From the NCBI RefSeq assembly GCF_017309585.1, contig NZ_CP071321.1, positions 1,364,001-1,428,000 on the forward strand: DNA of 64,000 bases, read 5' to 3'. The notes beneath the pieces are model-generated. The model had not been told where the DNA came from. It searched no databases and saw only the letters and a list, made by a program, of their open reading frames with translations. This DNA comes from Nitrogeniibacter aestuarii. Its GTDB lineage: Bacteria; Pseudomonadota; Gammaproteobacteria; Burkholderiales; Rhodocyclaceae. The translations under genes were made by a program, and so were the position numbers. Of the stretch, positions 17,925 through 26,256 are shown one piece after another (within the stretch, counting starts at the first letter, position 1; each line of letters opens with the position of its first letter).

Positions 17925-18042
17925 GAATCTATGTTAGGCGCGATCTACACTGATCGATAATGTCTCAACGGCGCGTCCGCATCATGTTTGAGCGATTTTT
18001 GCCCTTGCGGGATGGTCGTGCAGCGCCATCAGGACATCGTAT

Positions 18043-18070
18043 AAAAAAGGGCGGCCTCGGGGCCGCCCTT
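18043..18070 (-). terminator. Intrinsic terminator of pgk
   Basis: On the minus strand an 8-bp GC-rich stem (GGGCGGCC with GGCCGCCC, loop of four) is followed by six T. It lies about 30 bases past the pgk stop and closes the prk/tkt-gap-epd-pgk direction of transcription. Confidence 0.88.
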
Positions 18071-18098
18071 CATCACGTGTGCGCGAACACAACCGGCT

Positions 18099-19283
18099 TC
18101 AGTCGTTGAAGCGCGCTTCGAGTGCTTCGATGGCCGGCAGGGTCTTGCCTTCGAGAAACTCGAGGAAGGCGCCACCACCCGTGGAGATGTAACCCACGTC
18201 GCCAGCGATGTCGAACTTGGCAATCGCGGCCAGCGTGTCACCGCCGCCCGCGATTGAGAAGGCTTCGGAGTGGGCAATGGCCGAGGCCATCATCTTGGTG
18301 CCACCGGCAAACTGGTTGTACTCGAAAACGCCGACCGGGCCGTTCCAGACGATGGTGCCGGCATGAGCGATGATGTCGGCGAGCTTGGCGGCACTCTTGG
18401 GGCCAAAGTCGAGAATGCGGTCGTGATCGGCCACGTCATCAATGGCGACGCGGTTGGCACGGGCCAGCGCAGACACCTCGTCGGCCACGACCACGTCGGT
18501 GGGCAGGGGGACTTCGGCGCCACGGGCGGCCATGATGTCCATGACCTCTTTGGCTTCCTTGACCATTTCGGGTTCGGCCAGCGATTCACCGATGTTATGC
18601 CCGGCGGCCAGCAGGAAGGTGTTGGCGATGCCGCCACCGACGATCAACTGATCGACCTTGTCGGCCAGCGTCTTGAGGATGGTCAGCTTGGTCGATACCT
18701 TGGCACCACCGACAATGGCCACCAGCGGACGTGCCGGGGCGTGCAGAGCCTTGGAGAGCGCGTCGATCTCGGCGCCCATCAGCATGCCGGCGCAGGCGAC
18801 CGGGGCAAAGCGTGCGATGCCGTGGGTCGTGGCCTGGGCGCGGTGGGCCGTGCCGAAGGCGTCGTTGACGTAAATGTCGCACAGCGCGGCCATCTTCTTC
18901 GACAGCGTCTCGTCATCCTTCTTTTCGCCCTTGTTGCAGCGGCAGTTCTCGAGCAGGACGATCTGGCCCGGTTCGACCTCGACGCCACCATCCACCCAGT
19001 CGGACACGAGCTTGACCGGCTTGCCCAGCAGCTGACCCAGACGCACTGCGATGGGCGCCAGGGTGTCGTCGGGGCCCACGGTGCCTTCGGTGGGGCGTCC
19101 CAGGTGGGAGGTGACCATCACCGCCGCGCCCTTGTCGAGGCAGTACTGGATGGAGGGAATCGAGGCGCGAATGCGGGTGTCTTCGGTGATGTTGCCGGCC
19201 TCGTCCTGCGGCACGTTCAGGTCGGCACGGATGAAGACGCGCTTGCCGGCAACGTCCAGGTCCTGAAGCTTTTTGACTTGCAT
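18099..19283 (-). CDS. pgk: Phosphoglycerate kinase
   Basis: Transfers phosphate between 1,3-bisphosphoglycerate and ADP in glycolysis and, in reverse, in the Calvin cycle. The 394-residue protein begins MQVKKLQDLDVAGKRVFIRADLNVP, the conserved start of the family, and shows TSHLGRP, the GGAKVSTK hinge block and the C-terminal GGGDT nucleotide loop. A longer open frame exists upstream, but the ATG at 19283 fits homology and has an AGGAG-type site ahead. Downstream of epd with a 56-base gap; terminator follows. Confidence 0.97.
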   Translation of the reverse strand: MQVKKLQDLDVAGKRVFIRADLNVPQDEAGNITEDTRIRASIPSIQYCLDKGAAVMVTSHLGRPTEGTVGPDDTLAPIAVRLGQLLGKPVKLVSDWVDGGVEVEPGQIVLLENCRCNKGEKKDDETLSKKMAALCDIYVNDAFGTAHRAQATTHGIARFAPVACAGMLMGAEIDALSKALHAPARPLVAIVGGAKVSTKLTILKTLADKVDQLIVGGGIANTFLLAAGHNIGESLAEPEMVKEAKEVMDIMAARGAEVPLPTDVVVADEVSALARANRVAIDDVADHDRILDFGPKSAAKLADIIAHAGTIVWNGPVGVFEYNQFAGGTKMMASAIAHSEAFSIAGGGDTLAAIAKFDIAGDVGYISTGGGAFLEFLEGKTLPAIEALEARFND

Positions 19284-19339
19284 GAGTTGAATCTCCTGAG
19301 AATGGTGAGGATGGCGATGGAAGTTGAAAATTCTGTGCG

Positions 19340-20368
19340 TCAGTGTTGCCAGCGAGGGTGCCAGTGCGAAAGCACGTCCACCATCCGGCTGGCAAAACCC
19401 CACTCGTTGTCGAACCACAGCAGCATGGTGGCGAGCCGGTCGCCGCTGACCAGGGTCTGGCCGCCGTCGATGACGGCCGAGTGGGGGTCGTGATTGAAAT
19501 CGATCGAGGCATGCGCCTGCTCGGTATAGGCGAGCAGATTGGCAAAACGTCCGTGCGCGGCATCGGCCACGAGCCGGTTCAGGCGCTGGGTGTCGACCGG
19601 CTGGTGCAGAGTCAGCGTCAGTTCGATGGCCGACACGTTGAGGGTGGGTACGCGGATGGCCTTGGCCTGAACGCGGCCCGTCAGCTGTGGCAACAGACGC
19701 TCGACGCCGCGCGCCAGCCCGGTAGCCACCGGGATGATCGACTGCATGGCGGAGCGGGTGCGTCGCAGATCCTTGTCGTGATAGCCGTCGATCAAGGGCT
19801 GATCGTTCATCACCGAGTGCAAGGTGGTCAGCAGGGCATGGTCGACGCCAAACGCAGCGTCCAGCAGGCCCAGCACCGGCACGACGGCATTGGTGGTGCA
19901 GGAGGCGTTCGAGACGATGGTTTCGGTACCCTTGAGGTCGTCGTGATTGACCCCGAACACGGTCGTGGCATCCACGGCCTCGGCGCTCTGGCCCGGCTGC
20001 GAGAGCAGCACACGCGGGCAGCCGGCCTGGATGAACCGGGTCAGGTCTTCACGGGTGCCGTAGCGTCCGGAGCATTCGACGAGCACGTCAATACCGAGGG
20101 CTGCCCAATCGACATCCTCCGGGCGCGTGGCGTGAGTGACCACGATGGGCTCGCCATCGATGCGAAGTGCGCCCTCGGCCACATCCACGACACCGGGAAA
20201 ACGGCCGTGAGTGGAGTCGAAGCGTGTTAGGTATTCGATACTGGCCAGGTCGGCCGGTTCATTGATGGCCACGACTTGCCATTGATCGCGACGCGGCGAT
20301 TCATACAGCGCGCGCAGGAAGCAACGGCCAATGCGGCCGTAACCGTTGATGGCGATGCGGACGGTCAT
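19340..20368 (-). CDS. epd: D-erythrose-4-phosphate dehydrogenase (Epd-type GAPDH paralogue)
   Basis: A 342-residue GAPDH-family protein. Catalytic block SNASCTTN holds Cys157. The segments FDSTHGRF, DLRRTRSAMQSIIP and above all SIDFNHDPHSAVIDG resemble E. coli Epd more than GapA. Epd oxidises erythrose-4-phosphate to 4-phosphoerythronate, the first step of the DXP-dependent pyridoxal phosphate route. No pdx gene is adjacent. It lies directly after gap, so it could instead act as a second GAPDH. The ATG at 20368 is chosen because homology starts at MTVRIAINGYGRIGR. Confidence 0.8.
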   Translation of the reverse strand: MTVRIAINGYGRIGRCFLRALYESPRRDQWQVVAINEPADLASIEYLTRFDSTHGRFPGVVDVAEGALRIDGEPIVVTHATRPEDVDWAALGIDVLVECSGRYGTREDLTRFIQAGCPRVLLSQPGQSAEAVDATTVFGVNHDDLKGTETIVSNASCTTNAVVPVLGLLDAAFGVDHALLTTLHSVMNDQPLIDGYHDKDLRRTRSAMQSIIPVATGLARGVERLLPQLTGRVQAKAIRVPTLNVSAIELTLTLHQPVDTQRLNRLVADAAHGRFANLLAYTEQAHASIDFNHDPHSAVIDGGQTLVSGDRLATMLLWFDNEWGFASRMVDVLSHWHPRWQH

Positions 20369-20427
20369 GAAGGTGTTGCTTGAGCGTTCACGAAATCGGG
20401 GGCGCCGTGGCGCCCCCGAAAACGGTC

Positions 20428-21444
20428 TTACTTGGCAGCGGCGAACGCGCGGGCGGCGTCCAGCATGCGGCAGGAGTAGCCCCACTCGTTGTCGTACCAG
20501 GCCAGCACCTTGACCAGATTGCCGTCGATGACGCGGGTCTGGGTCAGGTCGAAGGTGGAGGACACCGTGGTGTGGTTGAAGTCGCTGGACACCAGCGGCT
20601 CGTCATTGACGGCCATGATGCCCTTGAGCGGACCGTTGGCGGCCGCGATCATCAGTTCGTTGATCTCTTCCTTGGAGGTCGGACGCTCGGCGGTGAAGGT
20701 CAGATCCACCAGCGACACATTCACGGTCGGCACGCGCAGGGCGAAGCCATCGACCTTGCCCTTGAGCTGAGGCAGCACCAGACCCACGGCCTTGGCGGCA
20801 CCCGTCTTGGTCGGGATGATGTTCTGGGCCGCGGCACGGGCACGACGCAGGTCCTTGTGGCGCACGTCCACGGTCACCTGATCGTTGGTGTAGGCGTGCA
20901 CGGTGGTCATCAGGCCCTGCTTGATGCCGATGTTGTTTTCCAGCACCTTGGCGACCGGAGCCAGGCAGTTGGTGGTGCAAGAGGCATTGGAGACCACGGT
21001 CATGCCGGCGGTCAGCACTTCTTCGTTCACACCCATCACCACGGTGGCGTCCACATCGTCACCGCCCGGGGCGGAGATCAGCACACGCTTGGCGCCCATG
21101 TCCAGCAGCTGCTGCGCCTTGGCCTTGGTGGTGTAGGCACCGGTGCACTCCATGAGCACGTCCACGCCATGGTCACCCCAGTTCACGCCCTTCGGATCCT
21201 TGGTGGAGTAGAAGGCGATCGGCTTGCCGTCGATGATGATGCAGTTCTCGCCTTCGGTGCTCACCGAAGTGGCGAAACGACCGTGGGTGGTGTCGTACTT
21301 GAGCAGGTGGGCGTTGGTGGCCAGATCGCCGGAGGCGTTGATGGCGACCACTTCCAGCTCGTTCTGCAGGCCCAGTTCGTAAATGGCCCGCAGCGTGCAG
21401 CGACCGATTCGACCGAAACCGTTGATTGCGACTTTGATGCTCAT
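20428..21444 (-). CDS. gap: Type I glyceraldehyde-3-phosphate dehydrogenase
   Basis: Interconverts glyceraldehyde-3-phosphate and 1,3-bisphosphoglycerate. The 338-residue protein begins MSIKVAINGFGRIGR and has the catalytic SNASCTTNC with Cys156. The dinucleotide-ribose region reads AINAS (A37), where NAD-specific enzymes usually have Asp. This hints at relaxed or NADP use, which would suit the Calvin cycle, but it is only an inference. The start at 21444 has an AGGAAG site upstream. Second gene after tkt in the tkt-gap-epd-pgk run. Confidence 0.96.
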   Translation of the reverse strand: MSIKVAINGFGRIGRCTLRAIYELGLQNELEVVAINASGDLATNAHLLKYDTTHGRFATSVSTEGENCIIIDGKPIAFYSTKDPKGVNWGDHGVDVLMECTGAYTTKAKAQQLLDMGAKRVLISAPGGDDVDATVVMGVNEEVLTAGMTVVSNASCTTNCLAPVAKVLENNIGIKQGLMTTVHAYTNDQVTVDVRHKDLRRARAAAQNIIPTKTGAAKAVGLVLPQLKGKVDGFALRVPTVNVSLVDLTFTAERPTSKEEINELMIAAANGPLKGIMAVNDEPLVSSDFNHTTVSSTFDLTQTRVIDGNLVKVLAWYDNEWGYSCRMLDAARAFAAAK

Positions 21445-21497
21445 AGGATTGCTTCCTTTTCCAGGTTTTAGATTCTGTCTCCCTGTCGCGCCTGCGC

Positions 21498-23528
21498 TCA
21501 ACCCACCAGGGTGCGCACGGCATCGACGACGGCATCGCTGGTGATGCCGAATTCCTTGAAAAGCTGCCCGGCCGGTGCCGACTCGCCGAAGCGGTCGATA
21601 CCGATCACAGCGCCTTCAAGGCCTACGTACTTGCGCCAGAAGTCGGTCACACCGGCCTCGATGGCCACGCGGGGAGCACCCGCGGGCAGGACAGAGGCCT
21701 TGTAGGCGGCTTCCTGGCGATCGAATACATTGGTACTGGGCATGGACACCACCGACACGAAGGTGCCCACCTCGGCCAGTTTGGCCTGTGCCTCCATGGC
21801 CAGCGCGACTTCCGAGCCTGTGGCGATGATAACGGCGTGGGGCGCTTCACCGCGTGAGGCATTGCCGGCTTCGGACAATACGTAGCCACCGCGACGGATG
21901 CCGCTCACCTGCGCGGCAGAGCGCGGCTGGAACGGCAGGTTCTGACGCGAGAAGCACAGGGTGCTGGGGCCATCGGCTCGCTCGATGGCGCAGGCCCAGG
22001 CCATGGCGGATTCGGTCGTGTCGCACGGGCGCCAGACATCCATGTTGGGGATGTAGCGCAGGGTGGCGATCTGCTCGACCGGCTGGTGGGTCGGGCCATC
22101 TTCGCCCAGGCCGATGGAGTCGTGGGTGAAGACGAACAACTGACGGATCTTCATGAGCGCAGCCATGCGCAGCGCATTGCGCGCGTACTCGCTGAACATC
22201 AGGAAGGTGGCAGTGTAGGGGATGAGGCCGCCGTGCAGGGCCGCGCCGTTGGCGATGGCGGCCATGCCGAACTCGCGCACGCCGTAATACACGTAGTTGC
22301 CGCCATGCTCACGACTGACGCCCTTGGCGCCGGACCACAGGGTCAGGTTGGAGCCGGCCAGATCGGCTGAGCCGCCGAGCAGTTCCGGCAGCTTCGGGGC
22401 AAAGGCTTCGATGCTGTTCTGGCTGGCCTTGCGGGTGGCGATGGTCTCGGCTTTGTCGGTGACCTGGTCGAGCACGGCATCCACATGGGCGGTCCAGTCG
22501 CTCGGCAGTTTGCCGCTCATCCGGCGCTCGAATTCGGCGGCCAGATCAGGATGCGCAGCACGGTAGGCGGCAAAGCGCGCGTTCCACTCGGCCTCAGCCT
22601 GTGCGCCGGCTTCACGTGCGTTCCAGGCCGCGTACACGTCGTCGGGGATTTCGAACGGCGGGTGGCTCCAACCAATGTACTCGCGCGTGGCGGCGATTTC
22701 GGCATCCCCCAAGGGGGCGCCGTGCACGTCGTGGCCACCCTGCTTGTTGGGGGCGCCCGCGCCGATGACCGTTTTGCAGCAGATCAGGGTCGGCTGGGTG
22801 GTGTTGGACTTGGCCTGTTCGACGGCCGCCTGGATGGCGACCGGGTCGTGGCCCTGCACATCACGGATCACCTGCCAGCCGTAGGCTTCGAAACGCTTGG
22901 GCGTGTCGTCGGTGAACCAGCCGTCCACATGGCCGTCGATGGAGATGTTGTTGTCGTCGTAGAAGGCGGTCAGCTTGCCCAGCCCCCAGGTGCCGGCCAG
23001 CGAGCAGGCTTCGTGGGAGATGCCTTCCATCAGGCAGCCATCACCCAGGAACACCCAGGTGCGGTGATCGACGATGTCGTGTCCTGGCTGGTTGAATTCG
23101 TCCGCCAGCACTTTTTCGGCCAGCGCCATGCCGACCGCGTTGGTGATGCCCTGGCCGAGCGGGCCGGTGGTGGTTTCGATGCCGGGCGCGTAGCCGTATT
23201 CCGGGTGCCCCGGGGTCTTGCTGTGTAGCTGACGGAAGTTTTTCAGATCGTCAATGGACAGATCGTAGCCGGTCAGATGCAGCAGCGCATAGATGAGCAT
23301 GGAGCCGTGACCGTTGGACAGCACGAAGCGGTCGCGATCGGCCCAGTCCGGGTTGGCCGGGTTGTGCTTGAGATGATGGCGCCACAACACTTCGGCGATT
23401 TCCGCCATCCCCATGGGTGCGCCCGGGTGGCCCGATTTGGCCTTCTGGACGGCGTCCATCGCCAGGGCGCGAATGGCACCGGTGATGGGATTGAACTGGG
23501 GGGCGGTGATGTTGCGCTCGACTGACAT
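21498..23528 (-). CDS. tkt: Transketolase
   Basis: Thiamine-diphosphate enzyme moving two-carbon units in the pentose phosphate and Calvin pathways. The 676-residue protein shows the N-terminal DAVQKAKSGHPGAPMGMA, the ThDP/metal block GDGCLMEGISHEA followed by the NNISIDG motif, and THDSIGLGEDGPTHQPVEQ in the pyrimidine-binding domain. The ATG at 23528 matches the homology start (MSVERNITAPQFNPITGAIR). First gene of the tkt-gap-epd-pgk run; the 150-base upstream region is AT-rich and holds a palindrome. Confidence 0.97.
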   Translation of the reverse strand: MSVERNITAPQFNPITGAIRALAMDAVQKAKSGHPGAPMGMAEIAEVLWRHHLKHNPANPDWADRDRFVLSNGHGSMLIYALLHLTGYDLSIDDLKNFRQLHSKTPGHPEYGYAPGIETTTGPLGQGITNAVGMALAEKVLADEFNQPGHDIVDHRTWVFLGDGCLMEGISHEACSLAGTWGLGKLTAFYDDNNISIDGHVDGWFTDDTPKRFEAYGWQVIRDVQGHDPVAIQAAVEQAKSNTTQPTLICCKTVIGAGAPNKQGGHDVHGAPLGDAEIAATREYIGWSHPPFEIPDDVYAAWNAREAGAQAEAEWNARFAAYRAAHPDLAAEFERRMSGKLPSDWTAHVDAVLDQVTDKAETIATRKASQNSIEAFAPKLPELLGGSADLAGSNLTLWSGAKGVSREHGGNYVYYGVREFGMAAIANGAALHGGLIPYTATFLMFSEYARNALRMAALMKIRQLFVFTHDSIGLGEDGPTHQPVEQIATLRYIPNMDVWRPCDTTESAMAWACAIERADGPSTLCFSRQNLPFQPRSAAQVSGIRRGGYVLSEAGNASRGEAPHAVIIATGSEVALAMEAQAKLAEVGTFVSVVSMPSTNVFDRQEAAYKASVLPAGAPRVAIEAGVTDFWRKYVGLEGAVIGIDRFGESAPAGQLFKEFGITSDAVVDAVRTLVG

Positions 23529-23652
23529 TGCTCTCTCGCGACGGGTGAGTCTGTGGCGGAAAAGGCGCAATTATCGTCGAAATGGGCCCACTTGGGTAGT
23601 TTCGAGACACTGGCGCCTGTCACACCTGATGTAACGTGGAAACTAAATTAAC

Positions 23653-23668
23653 TTAATGGAATCATTAA
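23653..23668. promoter_or_regulatory. AT-rich palindrome upstream of tkt
   Basis: TTAATG, four bases, CATTAA: a perfect 6-bp inverted repeat in an AT-rich patch between the prk stop and the tkt start. It contains a TNA-N8-TNA arrangement like that bound by the LysR-type regulator CbbR, but no cbbR gene lies in the window. Confidence 0.35.
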
Positions 23669-23680
23669 TTTGCTTGATCT

Positions 23681-24556
23681 TTACACCCACTGGCGTCGGC
23701 GCTCCATGAGCTTCCAGATCAGCGGGGTGAGGATCAACTGCATGGCCAGGTCGAGCCGACCGCCGGGCACGACAATGGTATTGGCGCGCGACATGAACGA
23801 GTCGTGCAGCATGCGCAGCAGGTAAGGGAAGTCCACCCCGCGTGGATCCTTGAAACGAATCACGACCATCGATTCTTCCAGCGTCGGTACGTCGCGCGCC
23901 GAAAACGGGTTGGAGGTGTCCACCACCGGCACGCGCTGGAAGTTGATGTGGGTGCGTGAGAACTGCGGCACGATGAAGTGGACGTAGTCGTGCATCCGTC
24001 GCAGCACCGTGTCCTGAACGGCTTCCTTCGAGTAACCGCGCACCCGGGTGTCCCGATGCAGCTTCTGGATCCACTCCAGGTTGATCGTCGGCACCACACC
24101 AATGAGCAGGTCCACATGGCGTGCCACGTCGACCTCTTCAGTCACCACGGCGCCATGCAGGCCTTCGTAGAACAGGCAGTCGGTGCCCACCGGCAGGTCT
24201 TCCCACTCGGTGAAGGAGCCCATCGGCAGTCCTGTCTGTACCGCCTGCGCTTCGTCGTGGATGTAATAGCGCCGCCGCCCGGTGGCCGAATCACCGTAGG
24301 AGCGGAACAACTGCTCCAGCAGGTCGAGCTTGTTCGACTCGGGGCCGAAATGGCTGATGCCGCGTTTGTTCTGCGCTTCGGCCTGCTCGATTTCCCGCTT
24401 CATCTCGTCGCGGGTATAGCGATGGAAGCTGTCACCCTCCACGATGGCGGCATTGACGTTTTCGCGATGAAAGATCGCCTCGAACGTGTGCTTGACCGTG
24501 GTGGTGCCCGCGCCCGACGAGCCGGTCACGGCGATGATCGGATGCTTCATGGACAT
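23681..24556 (-). CDS. prk: Phosphoribulokinase
   Basis: Makes ribulose-1,5-bisphosphate from ribulose-5-phosphate and ATP, the committed supply step for RuBisCO. The 291-residue protein is the proteobacterial short form. It shows the P-loop GSSGAGTTTVKHTFE near 13-27, VEGDSFHRYTRDEM, and the Walker-B-like CLFYEGLHG. Ribosome-binding GGAG lies 8 bases before the ATG at 24556. The IMPase-family gene sits 54 bases upstream on the same strand. RuBisCO is not in this window. Confidence 0.94.
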   Translation of the reverse strand: MSMKHPIIAVTGSSGAGTTTVKHTFEAIFHRENVNAAIVEGDSFHRYTRDEMKREIEQAEAQNKRGISHFGPESNKLDLLEQLFRSYGDSATGRRRYYIHDEAQAVQTGLPMGSFTEWEDLPVGTDCLFYEGLHGAVVTEEVDVARHVDLLIGVVPTINLEWIQKLHRDTRVRGYSKEAVQDTVLRRMHDYVHFIVPQFSRTHINFQRVPVVDTSNPFSARDVPTLEESMVVIRFKDPRGVDFPYLLRMLHDSFMSRANTIVVPGGRLDLAMQLILTPLIWKLMERRRQWV

Positions 24557-24610
24557 GGGAGTGCTCCGGAAAGGGGAAAATCAGGGGCGGCAGGGCGTCA
24601 TGCCCTGCAG

Positions 24611-25417
24611 TCAGTGGTTCTGCAGCCAGGTGCGCCACTCGGTAAACAGGCTCGGGCAGGAGGCGGCAATGACACCTCGTTTGACCGCCGGGCCGGCCAG
24701 CAGGTCGCCGCCATCGAGCGAGACCGCGGTGCCACCCGCTTCTTCGAGAATGAGATGCCCTGCGGCGTAATCCCACAGCATCTGCCCACCATGCAGGTAG
24801 ACATCCAGTCTACCTGCGGCCACGAAACACCATTCGAGCGCGCTGGAACCGAAGTTGCGCTGAGAGTAATAGGGAGGGCGCACGGCCAGTTCATCGCCCA
24901 GATGGTTGCTGATGCGCTTGAAGTCAACGCCGGCGACGGCGTCTTTCAGTTCGGGCGCGGGCTCGCGTAGCGGAAGTTCCGATCCGTTGAGGAACGCGCC
25001 GGCCCCCCGCGCGGCGTAGAACGATTCGTCCGTCGCCGGGTTATAGACCACGCCGAACAGCGGTTTGTGGTCCATGAGATAGGCCACCGAGACGGCAAAG
25101 AACGGAATGCCATTGGCGAAGTTCGTGGTGCCGTCGATCGGGTCGATGCACCAGAGGCCGCGTTTGCCCTCGGCCCACAGGTGCGCCTGCTCCTCTTGCG
25201 TCATCTCTTCGCCCAGGACCGGACCCGGCGCGAGGTTGGGCAAGGCTTTTTCGAGCAGTCGCTGGGATTCCAGATCGGCCTCGGTGAACAGTGAACCGTC
25301 ACTCTTGCGACGGCGGGCGACGTTCAGATAGCGCGGCAGGATGGCCTCCCGGGCGATTTCGCGAACGAGGGACTCAAGGGCGTGGGCGCGGGACAGGCGC
25401 TTGGCGGCGGTGTTCAT
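24611..25417 (-). CDS. Inositol-monophosphatase-family phosphatase
   Basis: A 268-residue lithium-sensitive-phosphatase-fold protein. Metal sites are visible: GEEMTQEE, then WCIDPIDGTTNFANGIP, and the C-terminal LWDYAAGHLILEEAGG block. An excellent ribosome-binding site (GGAGGTAGC) precedes the ATG at 25417. The open frame extends much further but only as the antisense of rsmE. Members hydrolyse inositol phosphate, histidinol phosphate, PAP or fructose-1,6-bisphosphate. Its place just upstream of prk makes a sugar-bisphosphatase role worth considering, but that is not shown by sequence. Confidence 0.85.
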   Translation of the reverse strand: MNTAAKRLSRAHALESLVREIAREAILPRYLNVARRRKSDGSLFTEADLESQRLLEKALPNLAPGPVLGEEMTQEEQAHLWAEGKRGLWCIDPIDGTTNFANGIPFFAVSVAYLMDHKPLFGVVYNPATDESFYAARGAGAFLNGSELPLREPAPELKDAVAGVDFKRISNHLGDELAVRPPYYSQRNFGSSALEWCFVAAGRLDVYLHGGQMLWDYAAGHLILEEAGGTAVSLDGGDLLAGPAVKRGVIAASCPSLFTEWRTWLQNH

Positions 25418-25516
25418 GCTACCTCCAGCCGCACGGGCATGCGGCAGATGGATCTCGGTGATGCGGGGCGTGACGTGGAGGTCGCCTCGCGCGATTTCAG
25501 ACGTCGTTGTCGGCCC

Positions 25517-25522
25517 TATAAT
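25517..25522 (+). promoter_or_regulatory. -10 box placed to give a leaderless rsmE mRNA
   Basis: TATAAT, a perfect -10 consensus, ends six bases before the rsmE ATG. Transcription would start at about the A of the start codon. No ribosome-binding sequence can fit between them. The -35 region is weak. Confidence 0.5.
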
Positions 25523-25528
25523 AGCACG

Positions 25529-26245
25529 ATGATTTTTCGCTTCTTTTGCCCAATCCCGCTCGTGGCGGGCGATTGCGTCGAGCTTCCTGAGGCCGCGGCG
25601 CATCATGCAGCGCGTGTTCTCAGGCTGTCGCCGGGTGCGGCGGTCGTGCTCTTCGACGGGGAGGGCGGGGCATGTGCCGGCACCATTGCTGCGGTCAAAC
25701 CCCGCGTGACGGTCGATCTCCTGCAGGCTCTGCCCGCAGAGCCGCCATCGCCGGTACGCGTGACGCTTGTGCAAGCGTTGGCCGCGGCCGACAAGATGGA
25801 CTGGGTGATTCAGAAAGCGGTTGAACTGGGGGTGAGCGCCATCGTGCCAGTGGCGGCGAAGCGCTCCATCCTCAGACTCGATGGTGCCCGTGCTGAAAAG
25901 CGCATGGCTCACTGGCGCAACATCGTCGTTTCCGCCTGCGAGCAATGCGGGCGCAATACCATGCCCGAACTTGCGCCCATTCAGCCACTGGGCCAATGGC
26001 TGGCCAAGGCGCAGGGGGGCTGGGTGTTGGCGCCTGGCGCCGTTCAGCCGCTGCGTGAACAGGCCCGCCCGGCGGCTGACCTGACGATTTACGTGGGGCC
26101 GGAAAGCGGTTGGGAAGAGGCGGAGCTCACGGCCATGGCAGCGCGCTGTATCGAACCGGTGCAACTGGGCCCACGTGTATTGCGCACCGAGACGGCCGGC
26201 CTGGCTGCCCTGTCGGCCATCCAAGCCCTCTGGGGCGATTTTTGA
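25529..26245 (+). CDS. rsmE: 16S rRNA (uracil(1498)-N(3))-methyltransferase
   Basis: SPOUT-class methyltransferase that modifies U1498 of 16S rRNA using S-adenosylmethionine. The 238-residue protein has the N-terminal HHAARVLRLSPG PUA-like region, DKMDWVIQKAVELGV, and the SPOUT knot GPESGWEEAELTAM and LGPRVLRTETAGLAALSAIQ. The ATG at 25529 is the natural start by homology. It follows a TATAAT box so closely that the message may be leaderless. Eleven bases separate it from the downstream PPK2 gene. Confidence 0.94.
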   Translation: MIFRFFCPIPLVAGDCVELPEAAAHHAARVLRLSPGAAVVLFDGEGGACAGTIAAVKPRVTVDLLQALPAEPPSPVRVTLVQALAAADKMDWVIQKAVELGVSAIVPVAAKRSILRLDGARAEKRMAHWRNIVVSACEQCGRNTMPELAPIQPLGQWLAKAQGGWVLAPGAVQPLREQARPAADLTIYVGPESGWEEAELTAMAARCIEPVQLGPRVLRTETAGLAALSAIQALWGDF

Positions 26246-26256
26246 AGGATTGACAC

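Noticed and set aside
25418..26224. N-terminal extension of the IMPase-family gene through rsmE
   Set aside because: The added residues are antisense to rsmE, and a strong ribosome-binding site marks the ATG at 25417.
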